Positions 16,556 to 25,293 of a stretch of 64,000 bases of DNA are shown here, in pieces (positions within the stretch are counted from its first letter, which is position 1; every line of letters begins with the position of its first letter). The notes below the pieces were generated by a model. It searched no databases, was not told the origin of the DNA, and saw only the letters and a list, made by a program, of their open reading frames with translations. The position numbers and the translations under genes are program-made. The stretch is from Sphingomonas mucosissima (lineage in GTDB: Bacteria > Pseudomonadota > Alphaproteobacteria > Sphingomonadales > Sphingomonadaceae). The DNA is taken from positions 62,001 through 126,000 of the forward strand of contig NZ_NBBJ01000005.1 in assembly GCF_002197665.1 (NCBI RefSeq), read 5' to 3'.

Positions 16556-17758
16556 TTACCGCCCAGAACTTCCGGCAATGCCGGCGTCGAACAGCCGGGC
16601 GATTTCACCCGATGACAGGCCGAGCGTTTCGGCGAGCACTTGTTCGCTGTGCTGGCCGTTGCGCGGTGCGGGGGCGGGGGGGCGGCGTTCCTCGCCCGGC
16701 AGCGTCGCGAAGGCGCCGACCGCGGGATAGCGCGTGCCGCTGGGATCATCGGCGGTGCCGAAGATCGGGTTTTCGGTGACGAGCCGGGGATCCCGCACCG
16801 CATCCGCCATGGTGCCGTAGGCGGAGTGGACGATGCCGCCGGCATCGAAGGTGGCAGCGAGATCGGCATGATCGCGCGCGGCGATCGCAGCCTCGAACAG
16901 CGGGAACAGCGCGTCACGGTGCGTGAAGCGCAGGCCATCATCCTTGGCGAAGCTGACGCCGCGTTCCGCCTCGACGCGGGCGATCGCATCGCCGAGGTTC
17001 AGCGCCGCAATGAAATTCGCCCACTGGCGATGAGTGACGACGACGATCATCGTCCGCTTTCCATCGCGCGTCGTGAAATCGCGCCCGAACAGGCCGAAGA
17101 CGGTGTTGCCCAGGCGCGGGCGGTCAGCGCCGGTGTCCATCACCTCGGCGATGCCGCCGAGGTTGGCGACGGTTCCGATCGCTACATCGGACAGCGGGAT
17201 ACGGATCTCGCCGCCTTCGCCGGTCGCGTCGCGGCGACGCAGCGCGGCCATCAGCGCGAAAGCAGCATAGGCGCCGGTCAGTAGATCCCAGGCGGGAAGG
17301 ACGTGGTTAACCGGCTCCGGCCCCGGGCCGGTCAGCATCGGATAGCCGACCGCGTTGTTGACGGTATAGTCCAGCGCCGGGCTGCCGTCGGCCCAGCCCA
17401 TCACGCGCACGGTGATGAGATCCGGGCGGCCCTGCGCCAGCGTCTCATGGGCGAGGAAGCCCTTTACCGGGAAGTTGGTGACGAACTGCCCGGTCGCGCG
17501 CACCAGCGCCTGAAGCAATTCGCGCCCCTCCGGCCGGCCGAGATCGAGCGCGAGGCTCTTCTTCGCTCGGTTGAGGTTTTCCCAATACAAGGAGTCGCCG
17601 TTTTGCGTGACCGGCCAGCGGCGGAAATCGGGCCCGCCGCCGATCTGGTCCACGCGGATAACCTCCGCCCCCATCTGCGCGAGATAGAGCCCGGCGGTGG
17701 GCGAGGCGACGAAGGACGACGCCTCGATCACGGTGAGGCCGGGGAGGAGATTGTACAT
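16556..17758 (-). CDS. CaiB/BaiF (class III) CoA-transferase
   Basis: A 400-residue class III CoA-transferase: LPGLTVIEASSFVASPTAGL, QMGAEVIRVDQIGGGPDFRR and ENLNRAKKSLALDLGRPEGR are the N-terminal family blocks, and GQFVTNFPVKGFLAHETLAQ spans the usual active-site region. Here the Asp expected in that segment (usually N-F-R-P-D-x-L-type loops) is not obvious, so the nucleophile should be checked by alignment. Stop-to-start spacing to the upstream dehydrogenase gene is one base (17758 versus 17760), so the two are translated together. It probably loads or unloads CoA for the acyl-CoA dehydrogenase and SDR of this island. Confidence 0.85.
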   Translation of the reverse strand: MYNLLPGLTVIEASSFVASPTAGLYLAQMGAEVIRVDQIGGGPDFRRWPVTQNGDSLYWENLNRAKKSLALDLGRPEGRELLQALVRATGQFVTNFPVKGFLAHETLAQGRPDLITVRVMGWADGSPALDYTVNNAVGYPMLTGPGPEPVNHVLPAWDLLTGAYAAFALMAALRRRDATGEGGEIRIPLSDVAIGTVANLGGIAEVMDTGADRPRLGNTVFGLFGRDFTTRDGKRTMIVVVTHRQWANFIAALNLGDAIARVEAERGVSFAKDDGLRFTHRDALFPLFEAAIAARDHADLAATFDAGGIVHSAYGTMADAVRDPRLVTENPIFGTADDPSGTRYPAVGAFATLPGEERRPPAPAPRNGQHSEQVLAETLGLSSGEIARLFDAGIAGSSGR

Positions 17759-17759
17759 C

Positions 17760-18941
17760 TCAATTCACTCCGGCGTTGAACTCGCGCAGCATGTGCTTGG
17801 CGATCTGGAGCTGGAGGATCTGGGTGGTGCCTTCGTAGATGCGATAGACGCGCGCATCGCGGAAGAAGCGCTCGGCCTCATATTCGGCGAGATAGCCGGC
17901 GCCGCCGTATACCTGGACCACGCGGTCGACGATCCGGCCGCATGCCTCGGAGGCGAAGACCTTGGCGGCAGCGGCCTTGCGCAGCACGTTCTCGCCAGCA
18001 TCGGCGCGCCGTGCGGCGTCTTCCAGCATCGTCGTCGCGGCGTAGATCTCGATGTCGCTGTCCGCCAGCATCTGCTGGATCAGCTGGAAATTGGCGATCG
18101 GCTCGCCGAACGCCTTGCGCTCGGTGGCGTAGCGGAGCGCTGAATCCAGCGCGCGCTGGGCATAGCCGATCGATGCGGCGGCGACCGAGAGGCGGCCGTT
18201 GTCGAGGCTCTTCATTGCGGTGATGAAGCCCTTGCCTTCCTCAGCCCCGAGCAGCGCCTCGGCGGGCAGGTGAACGTCCTCCAGGATGATGTCGGCGATG
18301 TGGCCCGCCGCCTGGCCCATCTTCTTGTCGGACTTGCCCACGCTCACGCCCGGCGTGTTCATCGGAACGATGAAAGCCGAAACGTGCGCGTTCTTCGGCA
18401 GCGGCTCCTTCGAGGTGCGCGCCATGATCAGCGCGACCTCCGCCTGCGGCGCGTTGGTGATGTAGCGCTTGGTGCCGTTCAGCACCCACCCGCCATCGCT
18501 GCTGCGGACCGCCATCGTCTGCATGCCGGCGGAATCGCTGCCCGAACCCGGCTCCGTCAGGCCAAAGGAGGTTATCGTGCCGGCGGCGAGCTTGGGCAGC
18601 CATTCCTGCCGCTGCGCCTCGGTCGCGCCGTTCTTCATCGCCGAGGTGAACATGCCGATCGTGATCGAGATGATCGAGCGGAAGCAGGGCATGGCATAGG
18701 CCAGCTCGCGGATGGTGCGCGTGTATTGGGAGATGTTCATCCCCGCGCCGCCATATTCCTCCGGAATGGTGATGCCGAAGAGACCCATCTCACGCAGCTC
18801 GTCGATGATCTCGGGCGGAATGCAGTCGCTCTCGATGATGTCGCGTTCGGCTGGGATCAGCCGATCACGCACGTAGCGGCGCAGCTGATCGATGAACTGG
18901 TCGAACGTTTCGGCATCCATGCCGGGGTTGAGATTGGACAT
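17760..18941 (-). CDS. Acyl-CoA dehydrogenase
   Basis: A 393-residue FAD enzyme from ATG 18941; the open frame extends further but the extra part overlaps the SDR gene. GLFGITIPEEYGGAGMNISQ and SFGLTEPGSGSDSAGMQTMA (flavin and substrate loop) are followed by TKRYITNAPQAEV and the C-terminal RVYRIYEGTTQILQLQIAKH, where Glu of YEGT is the catalytic base. It oxidises an acyl-CoA to the trans-2-enoyl-CoA and hands electrons to ETF. It sits between a CoA-transferase (downstream, 1-base gap) and an SDR (upstream, 11-base gap), so all three form one transcription unit. Confidence 0.92.
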   Translation of the reverse strand: MSNLNPGMDAETFDQFIDQLRRYVRDRLIPAERDIIESDCIPPEIIDELREMGLFGITIPEEYGGAGMNISQYTRTIRELAYAMPCFRSIISITIGMFTSAMKNGATEAQRQEWLPKLAAGTITSFGLTEPGSGSDSAGMQTMAVRSSDGGWVLNGTKRYITNAPQAEVALIMARTSKEPLPKNAHVSAFIVPMNTPGVSVGKSDKKMGQAAGHIADIILEDVHLPAEALLGAEEGKGFITAMKSLDNGRLSVAAASIGYAQRALDSALRYATERKAFGEPIANFQLIQQMLADSDIEIYAATTMLEDAARRADAGENVLRKAAAAKVFASEACGRIVDRVVQVYGGAGYLAEYEAERFFRDARVYRIYEGTTQILQLQIAKHMLREFNAGVN

Positions 18942-18952
18942 GGGTGTTGGCC

Positions 18953-19867
18953 TCAGATCGGATCGTAGGGGAAAACGTGGGCGGAGACTTCGTCGGCGCG
19001 GGCGAAGCTCGGCCGGAACGAGGGAACGAGCTCGTCGGCGATCGACTGCGGCGTCCAGCCTTCGAGCTTCGTCATCGAGCGGATCGGGCGCGGCTTGGAG
19101 AAGAGCACGATCTCGTTCTTGCGCACGGCGAAGATCTGGTTGCTGACGTCCTTCGACAGATCGGAGGCGAGGAACGCGACCAGCGGGGCGATCTTGTCGG
19201 CGCTCATCGTCTGCAGGCGCGCGACACGCCCCTTGGCTTCGGGCGTTTCGGCCGGGATCGAGGCGGTCATGCGGCTCCACGCGAAGGGCGCGATGCAGTT
19301 CGAGCGGACGCCCGCGCGCGCCATGTCGAGCGCGATCGACTGCGACAGGCCGATAATGCCGGCCTTGGCGGCGGAGTAATTCGCCTGGCCGATGTTGCCG
19401 ATGAGGCCGCTGGTCGAGGTGAAGTGGACGAAGCTGCCGGACTGCTGCTCGCGGAAATAGGGCGTGGCGGCCTTGGAGACGTTGAACGCGCCATTGAGGT
19501 GAACGTCGATCACCGCGCGCCAATCCTCGTGGCTCATCTTGTGCCAGATCGAATCGCGCAGGATGCCGGCGTTGTTCACCACCGCGTCGATGCGGCCGAA
19601 ATGCTTCACCGCATCCTCGACGATCGTGGCGGCAGCGGCGGGATCGGCGACGCTAGCGAGATTGGCGACGGCCTTGCCGCCCGCGGCGATGATGTCCGAC
19701 GCAGTCTGTTCTGCCGGGCCCGATTCGCCACCTTCACCGCTGCCGCCGACGCCGGGATCGTTGATGACCACCGAGGCGCCCTCGCGTGCGCAAAGCACGG
19801 CAATCTCGCGCCCGATACCGCGCCCTGCTCCGGTGACGGCCACGACCTTTCCGTCGAGAATGCCCAT
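18953..19867 (-). CDS. SDR-family oxidoreductase (MFE-2-like 3-hydroxyacyl-CoA dehydrogenase type)
   Basis: A 304-residue SDR: TGAGRGIGREIA (cofactor), VVNNAGILRD, SGSFVHFTSTSGLIGNIGQA (Ser) and NYSAAKAG (Tyr/Lys). The insertion after the cofactor helix (DPGVGGSGEGGE) and the tail beyond residue 250 (FSKPRPIRSMTKLEGW) match the dehydrogenase part of peroxisomal multifunctional enzyme type 2 and of bacterial steroid or branched-chain 3-hydroxyacyl-CoA dehydrogenases. It probably oxidises a 3-hydroxyacyl-CoA with NAD. First gene of the minus-strand operon, divergent from the IclR gene across 100 bp. Confidence 0.85.
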   Translation of the reverse strand: MGILDGKVVAVTGAGRGIGREIAVLCAREGASVVINDPGVGGSGEGGESGPAEQTASDIIAAGGKAVANLASVADPAAAATIVEDAVKHFGRIDAVVNNAGILRDSIWHKMSHEDWRAVIDVHLNGAFNVSKAATPYFREQQSGSFVHFTSTSGLIGNIGQANYSAAKAGIIGLSQSIALDMARAGVRSNCIAPFAWSRMTASIPAETPEAKGRVARLQTMSADKIAPLVAFLASDLSKDVSNQIFAVRKNEIVLFSKPRPIRSMTKLEGWTPQSIADELVPSFRPSFARADEVSAHVFPYDPI

Positions 19868-19942
19868 GCTCCACCTCCTGAAAGTGTTGTGTGTGGGTTA
19901 CGGCCGAGTGGCAATCATTTCAAGATGGCGCATTGCGGTTTC

Positions 19943-19964
19943 AGTCCAATGAAGTTTATGGACT
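19943..19964. promoter_or_regulatory. Inverted repeat between divergent SDR and IclR genes, candidate IclR operator
   Basis: AGTCCA (19943-19948) and TGGACT (19959-19964) with a 10-base spacer (atgaagttta). It lies 4 bases before the IclR start and 75 bases upstream of the divergent SDR gene, where an autoregulating IclR protein would be expected to bind. Confidence 0.45.
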
Positions 19965-19968
19965 CGGC

Positions 19969-20739
19969 ATGAGTTCGCCCGTGCCCTCCGTCGTTCAGGC
20001 CTTTGCGATTGTGCGCGCCTTGGCAGACGGCAGGGCGCTGACGCTGTCGGAAGTGGCGCAGATCTGCGGTATCAGCCCTTCGAGCTGTCTTGGCCTGCTG
20101 CGCACACTAGTCGGCGAAGGGGTGCTTTCGCCCGGTGAGGGCAAGAGATACGCGCTGTCGCCGCCCTGGTCGGAGATCGCGGCGAGCGATCTTGATCGGG
20201 CGACCCGGCTGGTGGCGCGCGCGCGGCCGATGCTGGAGCGCGCTGCGCGCGCTTGGCATGCGCCGATCGGGCTTTGGCGCGTCGCGGGCCGTGACCGGCT
20301 GCAACTCGTGGCGCTGGGCCAGAGCATCGCGGCGACGCGGATCCATATGGAAGAGGGGCAGCGCCAGCCGATCGGCAGCGGTGCCGTTGGGCGCGCATTG
20401 GCCGCGGCACAGCGCGTTGGCCGCGACGAGCTGGCGCGCCGCTTCGCCGCCATACGCTGGCAACGGCCGATCACGTTTGAGGATTATGCCGCGCAGGTCG
20501 CCGAGGCGGTGACGCTTGGCTATGGGGTCGACGACGGGCTCAGCTATGCCGGCATCGCCTCGGTCGCGGTGTGTCTGCCCGACGAGGCGCAATCACTGTG
20601 CGTCTCGGCATCCGTTTTCGCCGGGTCGCGCAGCGCGACGGAATTTATCGATCTTATCAACGCGCTTCGCGAGCTTGCCGCCGAGATTGCGGCGCTTGAC
20701 CAGAAACAGCCACAGCCGACCAGAAAGGCCCGCGCATGA
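19969..20739 (+). CDS. IclR-family transcriptional regulator
   Basis: A 256-residue regulator from ATG 19969. Residues 5-60 are the winged helix (SVVQAFAIVRALADGRALTL, then SEVAQICGISPSSCLGLLRT). The rest is the GAF-like effector domain, with GSGAVGRALAAAQRVGR and YGVDDGLSYAGIASVAVCLP typical of IclR. Effectors in this family are usually small aromatic or carboxylic acids. It is divergent from the SDR operon and its TGA overlaps the ATG of the next dehydrogenase (ATGA), so it is likely to control both sides of the island. No strong ribosome site is visible at the ATG. Confidence 0.88.
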   Translation: MSSPVPSVVQAFAIVRALADGRALTLSEVAQICGISPSSCLGLLRTLVGEGVLSPGEGKRYALSPPWSEIAASDLDRATRLVARARPMLERAARAWHAPIGLWRVAGRDRLQLVALGQSIAATRIHMEEGQRQPIGSGAVGRALAAAQRVGRDELARRFAAIRWQRPITFEDYAAQVAEAVTLGYGVDDGLSYAGIASVAVCLPDEAQSLCVSASVFAGSRSATEFIDLINALRELAAEIAALDQKQPQPTRKARA

Positions 20740-21899
20740 TCCCCGCTGCCCGCAACGATTTCCCGGAAATCCGCGACGCCGTCCGCGCGCTCGTGCGCGA
20801 GTTCGGCGACAGCTACTTTCGCGAGGTCGACGATCAGCGCGCCTATCCCGAGGCGTTTGTCGAGGCTTTGACCAAGGCGGGCTGGATGGCGGCGCTGATT
20901 CCGGAAAGCTACGGCGGCGCGGGACTGGGGCTCACCGAAGCGTCGATCATCATGGAGGAGATCAACCGGGCGGGCGGCAATTCGGGCGCCTGCCACGGGC
21001 AGATGTACAACATGAACACGCTGCTGCGGCATGGTTCGGATGAGCAGAAGCAGCGCTTTCTGCCCGAGATCGCCAGCGGGGCGCTCCGCCTTCAATCCAT
21101 GGCGGTGACGGAGCCCACCACTGGTACCAATACAACTGAGCTGAAGACCCGCGCGGAGCGGCGCGGGGACAAATATGTCGTGAATGGCCAGAAGGTGTGG
21201 ATCAGCCGGATCCAGCATTCCGACCTGATGATCCTGCTGGCCCGCACGACGCCGCTGGAGGAAGTGAAGAAGAAGGCTGATGGGCTGTCGATCTTCCTCG
21301 TCGATCTTCAGGCGGCGATCGGCAAGGGCATGGAGGTCCGGCCGATCCGCAACATGGTCAACCACGAGACCAACGAAGTGTTCTTCGACGATCTGGAGCT
21401 GCCGGCTGAAAGCCTGATTGGCGAAGAAGGCAAGGGTTTCCGCTACCTATTGGACGGACTTAACGCCGAGCGTGCACTGATTGCCGCGGAGTGCATCGGC
21501 GATGGATATTGGTTCGTCGAGCGGGCGGTGCAGTACGGGTCTGAACGGATCGTCTTTGACCGGCCGATCGCCAAGAACCAGGGCGTCCAATTTCCGATCG
21601 CGCAGGCTTATATGGAAGTGCGGGCGGCGGACCTGATGCGGTATGAGGCGTGCCGGCTGTTCGACGCCCACCAGCCATGCGGTGCCGAGGCGAACATGGC
21701 CAAGCATCTGGCGGCGGAGTCGTCATGGAAGGCCGCAAATGCATGTCTTCAGACACATGGCGGCTTCGGCTTCGCCGCAGACTATGATGTCGAGCGCAAG
21801 TTCCGGGAAACACGGCTTTATCAGGTGGCGCCGATCAGCTCGAACCTGATCCTCAGCTTCGTGGGCGAGCACGTGCTGGGCATGCCCCGCAGCTTCTGA
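20736..21899 (+). CDS. Acyl-CoA dehydrogenase-family protein with atypical C-terminus
   Basis: A 387-residue protein overlapping the IclR gene by ATGA. It has the family blocks GWMAALIPESYGGAGLGLTE, MAVTEPTTGTNTTELKTRAE, GQKVWISRIQHSDL and QTHGGFGFAADYDVERKFRE. The usual catalytic segment (YEGT) is replaced by LYQVAPISSNLI, so the standard base is missing. LNAERALIAAE lies where isovaleryl-CoA dehydrogenase keeps its alternative base (LDLER-like), so activity may be retained with the Glu on that helix. Cofactor loops look intact. Likely part of the same pathway as the minus-strand dehydrogenase but for a differently shaped, perhaps branched, acyl-CoA. Confidence 0.88.
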   Translation: MIPAARNDFPEIRDAVRALVREFGDSYFREVDDQRAYPEAFVEALTKAGWMAALIPESYGGAGLGLTEASIIMEEINRAGGNSGACHGQMYNMNTLLRHGSDEQKQRFLPEIASGALRLQSMAVTEPTTGTNTTELKTRAERRGDKYVVNGQKVWISRIQHSDLMILLARTTPLEEVKKKADGLSIFLVDLQAAIGKGMEVRPIRNMVNHETNEVFFDDLELPAESLIGEEGKGFRYLLDGLNAERALIAAECIGDGYWFVERAVQYGSERIVFDRPIAKNQGVQFPIAQAYMEVRAADLMRYEACRLFDAHQPCGAEANMAKHLAAESSWKAANACLQTHGGFGFAADYDVERKFRETRLYQVAPISSNLILSFVGEHVLGMPRSF

Positions 21900-21912
21900 C
21901 GCGGCGTTCCCC

Positions 21913-23217
21913 TTAGACGCGGACGGGTGTCGAAACCCGTCCGATGTCGCCGAAGACGCTTAGATACCTCGCGATTTCTGCAGGCTCTCCCGTTGCCTTT
22001 GCTGGATTGTCGGAGAGCTTGACCGCGCTGCGACCGTCCACGCGCGTCACTTTGCAGACCAGAGAGAGCGGGGCGAGCGGCGCGTCTCCCTCTGGGTCGC
22101 AGCCGCGGAAGTCGTTGGTGAGGTTGGTACCCCAGCCGAAGCTCATGCGGACGCGGCCATGGAAGTGGCGGTAGGTCGCCATGATGGAGTCGACGTCCAT
22201 GCCATCGGAGAAGATCAGCAGCTTGCGGCGGGGGTCCTGACCCTTTTCTTGCCACCAGCGGATGATCTGCTCGCCTGCTTCGATCGGCGGGGCGCTGTCC
22301 GGCCGGAAGCCGGTCCAGTCCGCTACCCAGTCGGGGGCCTCCTGCAGGAAGGAGGTCGTTCCGAAGGTATCCGGCAATACGATCAACAGGTTACCGGAAT
22401 AATCTTCCTGCCATTCCTCAAGTACCCGGTAGGGCGCACTTGCGAGTTCCTCGTCATTGCGGGCCTGGGCGGCGGCGACCATCGGCAGTTCGTGGGCGTT
22501 GGTGCCGATGGCTTCCAGATCGGCGTCCATTGCGAGGAGCACGTTGGACGTGCCGATGAAGCGATCGCCCAGCCCCTCCTTTAACGCCTCGACGCACCAG
22601 CGCTGCCATAGGAAGCCGTGGCGGCGGCGTGTTCCGAAATCGGATAGGGCAAGGTCGGGAAGCTCCTGCAAACGCTCTACCTTTTCCCAGAGCCGTGCCT
22701 TTGCCCGCGCATAGAGAACATCCAGGGCGAAGCGGCCGCGGTGGCGCAGGGCGGCGCGAGAACGAAGCTCGTTGACGATGGAGAGGGCGGGGATTTCCCA
22801 CATGGTGGCGGCGGCCCAGGGGCCCGTGAAGCTCAGTTCGAACTGGCCGCCGACCGTGCGCAGCTCATATTCGGGCAGCTGGAAGTTCGCGAGCCATTGC
22901 AGGAAGTTAGGGCGGAACATTCGCTCGACACCGTAGAAGGTGTTGCCAGCGAGCCAGATCAATTCCTGCTTGGTGAAGCGCAAGGTGCGGGCATGATCGA
23001 GCTGTTCACGCAACTCCGCCTCGTCGATCACATCGGCCAGCCGCACGGTTTGGGTGCGGTTGATGAGGGAGAAGGTGACTTCGGTGGCGGGGTGGCGCGA
23101 CTGAATAAGCTGTAACATCAACAGCTTGTAGAAGTCCGTATCCAGCAGGCTGCGGATGATCGGATCGAGCCGGAAACTGTGATTGTAGGTGCGGGTGGCG
23201 AGATCGGTGAGGGTCAT
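21913..23217 (-). CDS. pncB: Nicotinate phosphoribosyltransferase
   Basis: A 434-residue enzyme from ATG 23217 that joins nicotinate to PRPP, with ATP hydrolysis, to give nicotinate mononucleotide in NAD salvage. Family blocks are [55 protein letters not shown] with the HELPM that follows, [14 protein letters not shown] and [14 protein letters not shown]. The His in the AHELPM-type loop is the residue phosphorylated in this family. The length is normal. It is convergent with the upstream acyl-CoA dehydrogenase gene (13-base gap) and 163 bp of spacer separates it from the MscS gene, so it may be a single-gene unit. Confidence 0.93.
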   Translation of the reverse strand: MTLTDLATRTYNHSFRLDPIIRSLLDTDFYKLLMLQLIQSRHPATEVTFSLINRTQTVRLADVIDEAELREQLDHARTLRFTKQELIWLAGNTFYGVERMFRPNFLQWLANFQLPEYELRTVGGQFELSFTGPWAAATMWEIPALSIVNELRSRAALRHRGRFALDVLYARAKARLWEKVERLQELPDLALSDFGTRRRHGFLWQRWCVEALKEGLGDRFIGTSNVLLAMDADLEAIGTNAHELPMVAAAQARNDEELASAPYRVLEEWQEDYSGNLLIVLPDTFGTTSFLQEAPDWVADWTGFRPDSAPPIEAGEQIIRWWQEKGQDPRRKLLIFSDGMDVDSIMATYRHFHGRVRMSFGWGTNLTNDFRGCDPEGDAPLAPLSLVCKVTRVDGRSAVKLSDNPAKATGEPAEIARYLSVFGDIGRVSTPVRV

Positions 23218-23380
23218 GACAGGGGATTGTTCGAGCGGGCCGGTTCGTTCCCTGCCGCGCCTCCATGCGCGGCTCGCACCGTTCCGGGGCGGATGCAATT
23301 GGCCGCTTATGGCGGGCGGGCAGCGCGGCACCGGCCTGTTGCCGGAGATGATCGGCCGCGCGCAGGTAGTGCGCGGCCAG

Positions 23381-24262
23381 TTAGCTTTTCGCCGCGTCCC
23401 GATCACGCTCCGGGCGGGCGATCGGCAGCGGTTCCTTGAAGGTGAGGGTACGATACGGGAAGGGGATTTCGATGCCCGCGGCGTCGAGCGCGCGCTTGAT
23501 GCCGCGAACCACTTCGTCGCGGCTGGCGTGCGCATCCACCGGCTTGGAGCCGGCCCACCAGCGGACCAGGAAGGTGATGCTGCTGTCGGCAAATTCCTTG
23601 GCGAACACTTCCACCTTCTGATCGGCGCGGACCGTTGAGCAATCCTTCACGGCATCGGCGATCACCTGCCGCGCGGCATCGAGATCGACGTCGTAGGCGA
23701 TGCCGACCTCGACCGAGTGCCGGCGAATGGCACGCTGGGTGATGACGGTCACCGGGTTCTTGAAGAGAAAGGCGTTGGGAACGATCACAAGCTCCCCGGT
23801 GAGGTGCCGCAGGTGCGTGTCGCGCAGCGAAATCATCTCCACCCGGCCTTCGAGATCCTCGCACTCAATCACGTCCCCGATCCGCATCTGCTTGCGCAGC
23901 ATGATGAGGACGCCGGCGAGGAAGTTCTCAAAGATATCCTTGAAGGCGAAGCCAACCGCGACCGAGCCGAGCCCCAGCACCGCCAGGATATTGGCGGGCG
24001 TGACCCCGGGAAAGACGATGGAGGCGCTGATCAACAGGCCAATGAGCCAGATCAGCACGCTGATCAGCGTTTCGAACAGATTGACGAGCGTACCGCGCAG
24101 CTCGGTCCGGCCCAGCAGGCGTTCCGCGAAATGACGGGCAAATCGCGCCAGGATGAACGTGGCGGCGATCACGATGATGGCGATGGAAAGCTGCGGAAGC
24201 AGGCGGATGAACTCTGCCGCCAGTTCCTGAACGCGCCGGAACAGAATCTTGATGACGTCCAC
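23381..24262 (-). CDS. Small-conductance mechanosensitive channel (MscS family)
   Basis: A 293-residue channel. Three hydrophobic segments lie at about 18-42, 65-88 and 95-118; the last is the pore helix with [20 protein letters not shown], the Gly/Ala-rich packing pattern of MscS TM3. [20 protein letters not shown] and [15 protein letters not shown] are the beta domain, and the C-terminal vestibule ends near residue 285. It releases solutes on hypo-osmotic shock at the inner membrane. It follows the YitT gene by 85 bases on the same strand and may be in its operon. Confidence 0.92.
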   Translation of the reverse strand: MDVIKILFRRVQELAAEFIRLLPQLSIAIIVIAATFILARFARHFAERLLGRTELRGTLVNLFETLISVLIWLIGLLISASIVFPGVTPANILAVLGLGSVAVGFAFKDIFENFLAGVLIMLRKQMRIGDVIECEDLEGRVEMISLRDTHLRHLTGELVIVPNAFLFKNPVTVITQRAIRRHSVEVGIAYDVDLDAARQVIADAVKDCSTVRADQKVEVFAKEFADSSITFLVRWWAGSKPVDAHASRDEVVRGIKRALDAAGIEIPFPYRTLTFKEPLPIARPERDRDAAKS

Positions 24263-24347
24263 GCATCGCTCCCTTTGGCGGAAGAACGCGCGAGGGCCGA
24301 AAGGTTCGCCGGCCCCGCCGCGGGAGGCAGCGAGGCGGGTGGGGCGG

Positions 24348-25001
24348 CTAAGCCGGTGGGCGGCGGCGGGTGGCCGAGACGCCGGTGTAGCGGCCGGGTC
24401 GGTGCCAGAGGTACACGACAGAGGCCATCATCAACGCGCTGACCGCCGACCAGAGCAGGCGATCCGGGCGCAGAAAGACACCGGCCGCGGCGAGAACGAG
24501 CGCGTCGATCGCGATCTGGGTGCGGCCGGCATTCCAGCCGCGTGCGTTTTGCAGCCACAAGGTGACGATCCCGACGCCGCCGACGCCGGCGCCGTGACGG
24601 GCCAGCGCCAGCGTTCCCATGCCGAGCAGCGTTCCGCCGGCGATCGCGGCGACGGCGGGATTGCCGCTGGCGATCCGCGTGGTTGCGTCGATCACCATCG
24701 ACATGCCAGCGATGCCCAGGCTGACGATGATCGTCCGGGCGGTGAACCAGCTGCCCATCACCCGCGCGGCCAGGATGAAGAAGGGCAGGTTGAGCACGGC
24801 GAACAGCACGCCGGGGCTGATGCTGATGAAGCGCGAGATCAGGAGGGCGAGCCCGGCCGTGCCGCCGGTCACCAGATGCGCGGCGCGCAGCATCGCGAGC
24901 CCGACCGCGATCAGGATGCAGCCGATGCACAAGGCATAGCCATCCTCCAGGCTGGTGTGCGAGGTTGCGGCCAGATCGTCAGAAAACGGCGTGTTCGGCA
25001 T
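24348..25001 (-). CDS. YitT-family membrane protein
   Basis: A 217-residue protein starting at ATG 25001. About five to six transmembrane helices: ALCIGCILIAVGLAML, then HLVTGGTAGLALLISRFISI with the family's TGGxxG, PGVLFAVLNLPFFILAAR, and three later ones. YitT/DUF161 proteins have no proven function. The usual C-terminal DUF2179 domain is absent, giving the short single-domain form. It diverges from the gamma-glutamyltransferase gene over 292 bp that contain no other gene; a GGAAC-N14-CGTT pair (25060-25038, minus) is a weak EcfG-like candidate with a short spacer. Confidence 0.8.
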   Translation of the reverse strand: MPNTPFSDDLAATSHTSLEDGYALCIGCILIAVGLAMLRAAHLVTGGTAGLALLISRFISISPGVLFAVLNLPFFILAARVMGSWFTARTIIVSLGIAGMSMVIDATTRIASGNPAVAAIAGGTLLGMGTLALARHGAGVGGVGIVTLWLQNARGWNAGRTQIAIDALVLAAAGVFLRPDRLLWSAVSALMMASVVYLWHRPGRYTGVSATRRRPPA

Positions 25002-25293
25002 GGGGCCCCCGATGGTGACCGGCATCCCCTTCCCAAAAACGGCTGCCTGCGCGTGGTTCCGTGCCGGCGCGCGCCGGGCGCATTGCCGGCGAACGTTCGG
25101 CCACCGGACTGGCGAACCTTGCCGCTCTTCATCGCGAACCGGGTCGATTGCAATAGCGGGACTTTCCGCGCGGGATTGCCGTGACGGACGGGACTGGTGC
25201 CGGGCACTGTACCAGCGGCCGAGCCGGTGGGTGTTGGCGCTTGTCGCTGAGTGGATTTGGCGCAACAAGGGCTTGAGAACAGGAGCCTCTTTG

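Noticed and set aside
18942..19523. Long N-terminal extension of the acyl-CoA dehydrogenase at 17.8 kb
   Set aside because: It lies inside the SDR gene on the same strand in another frame and is Arg-rich; the family starts at 18941.
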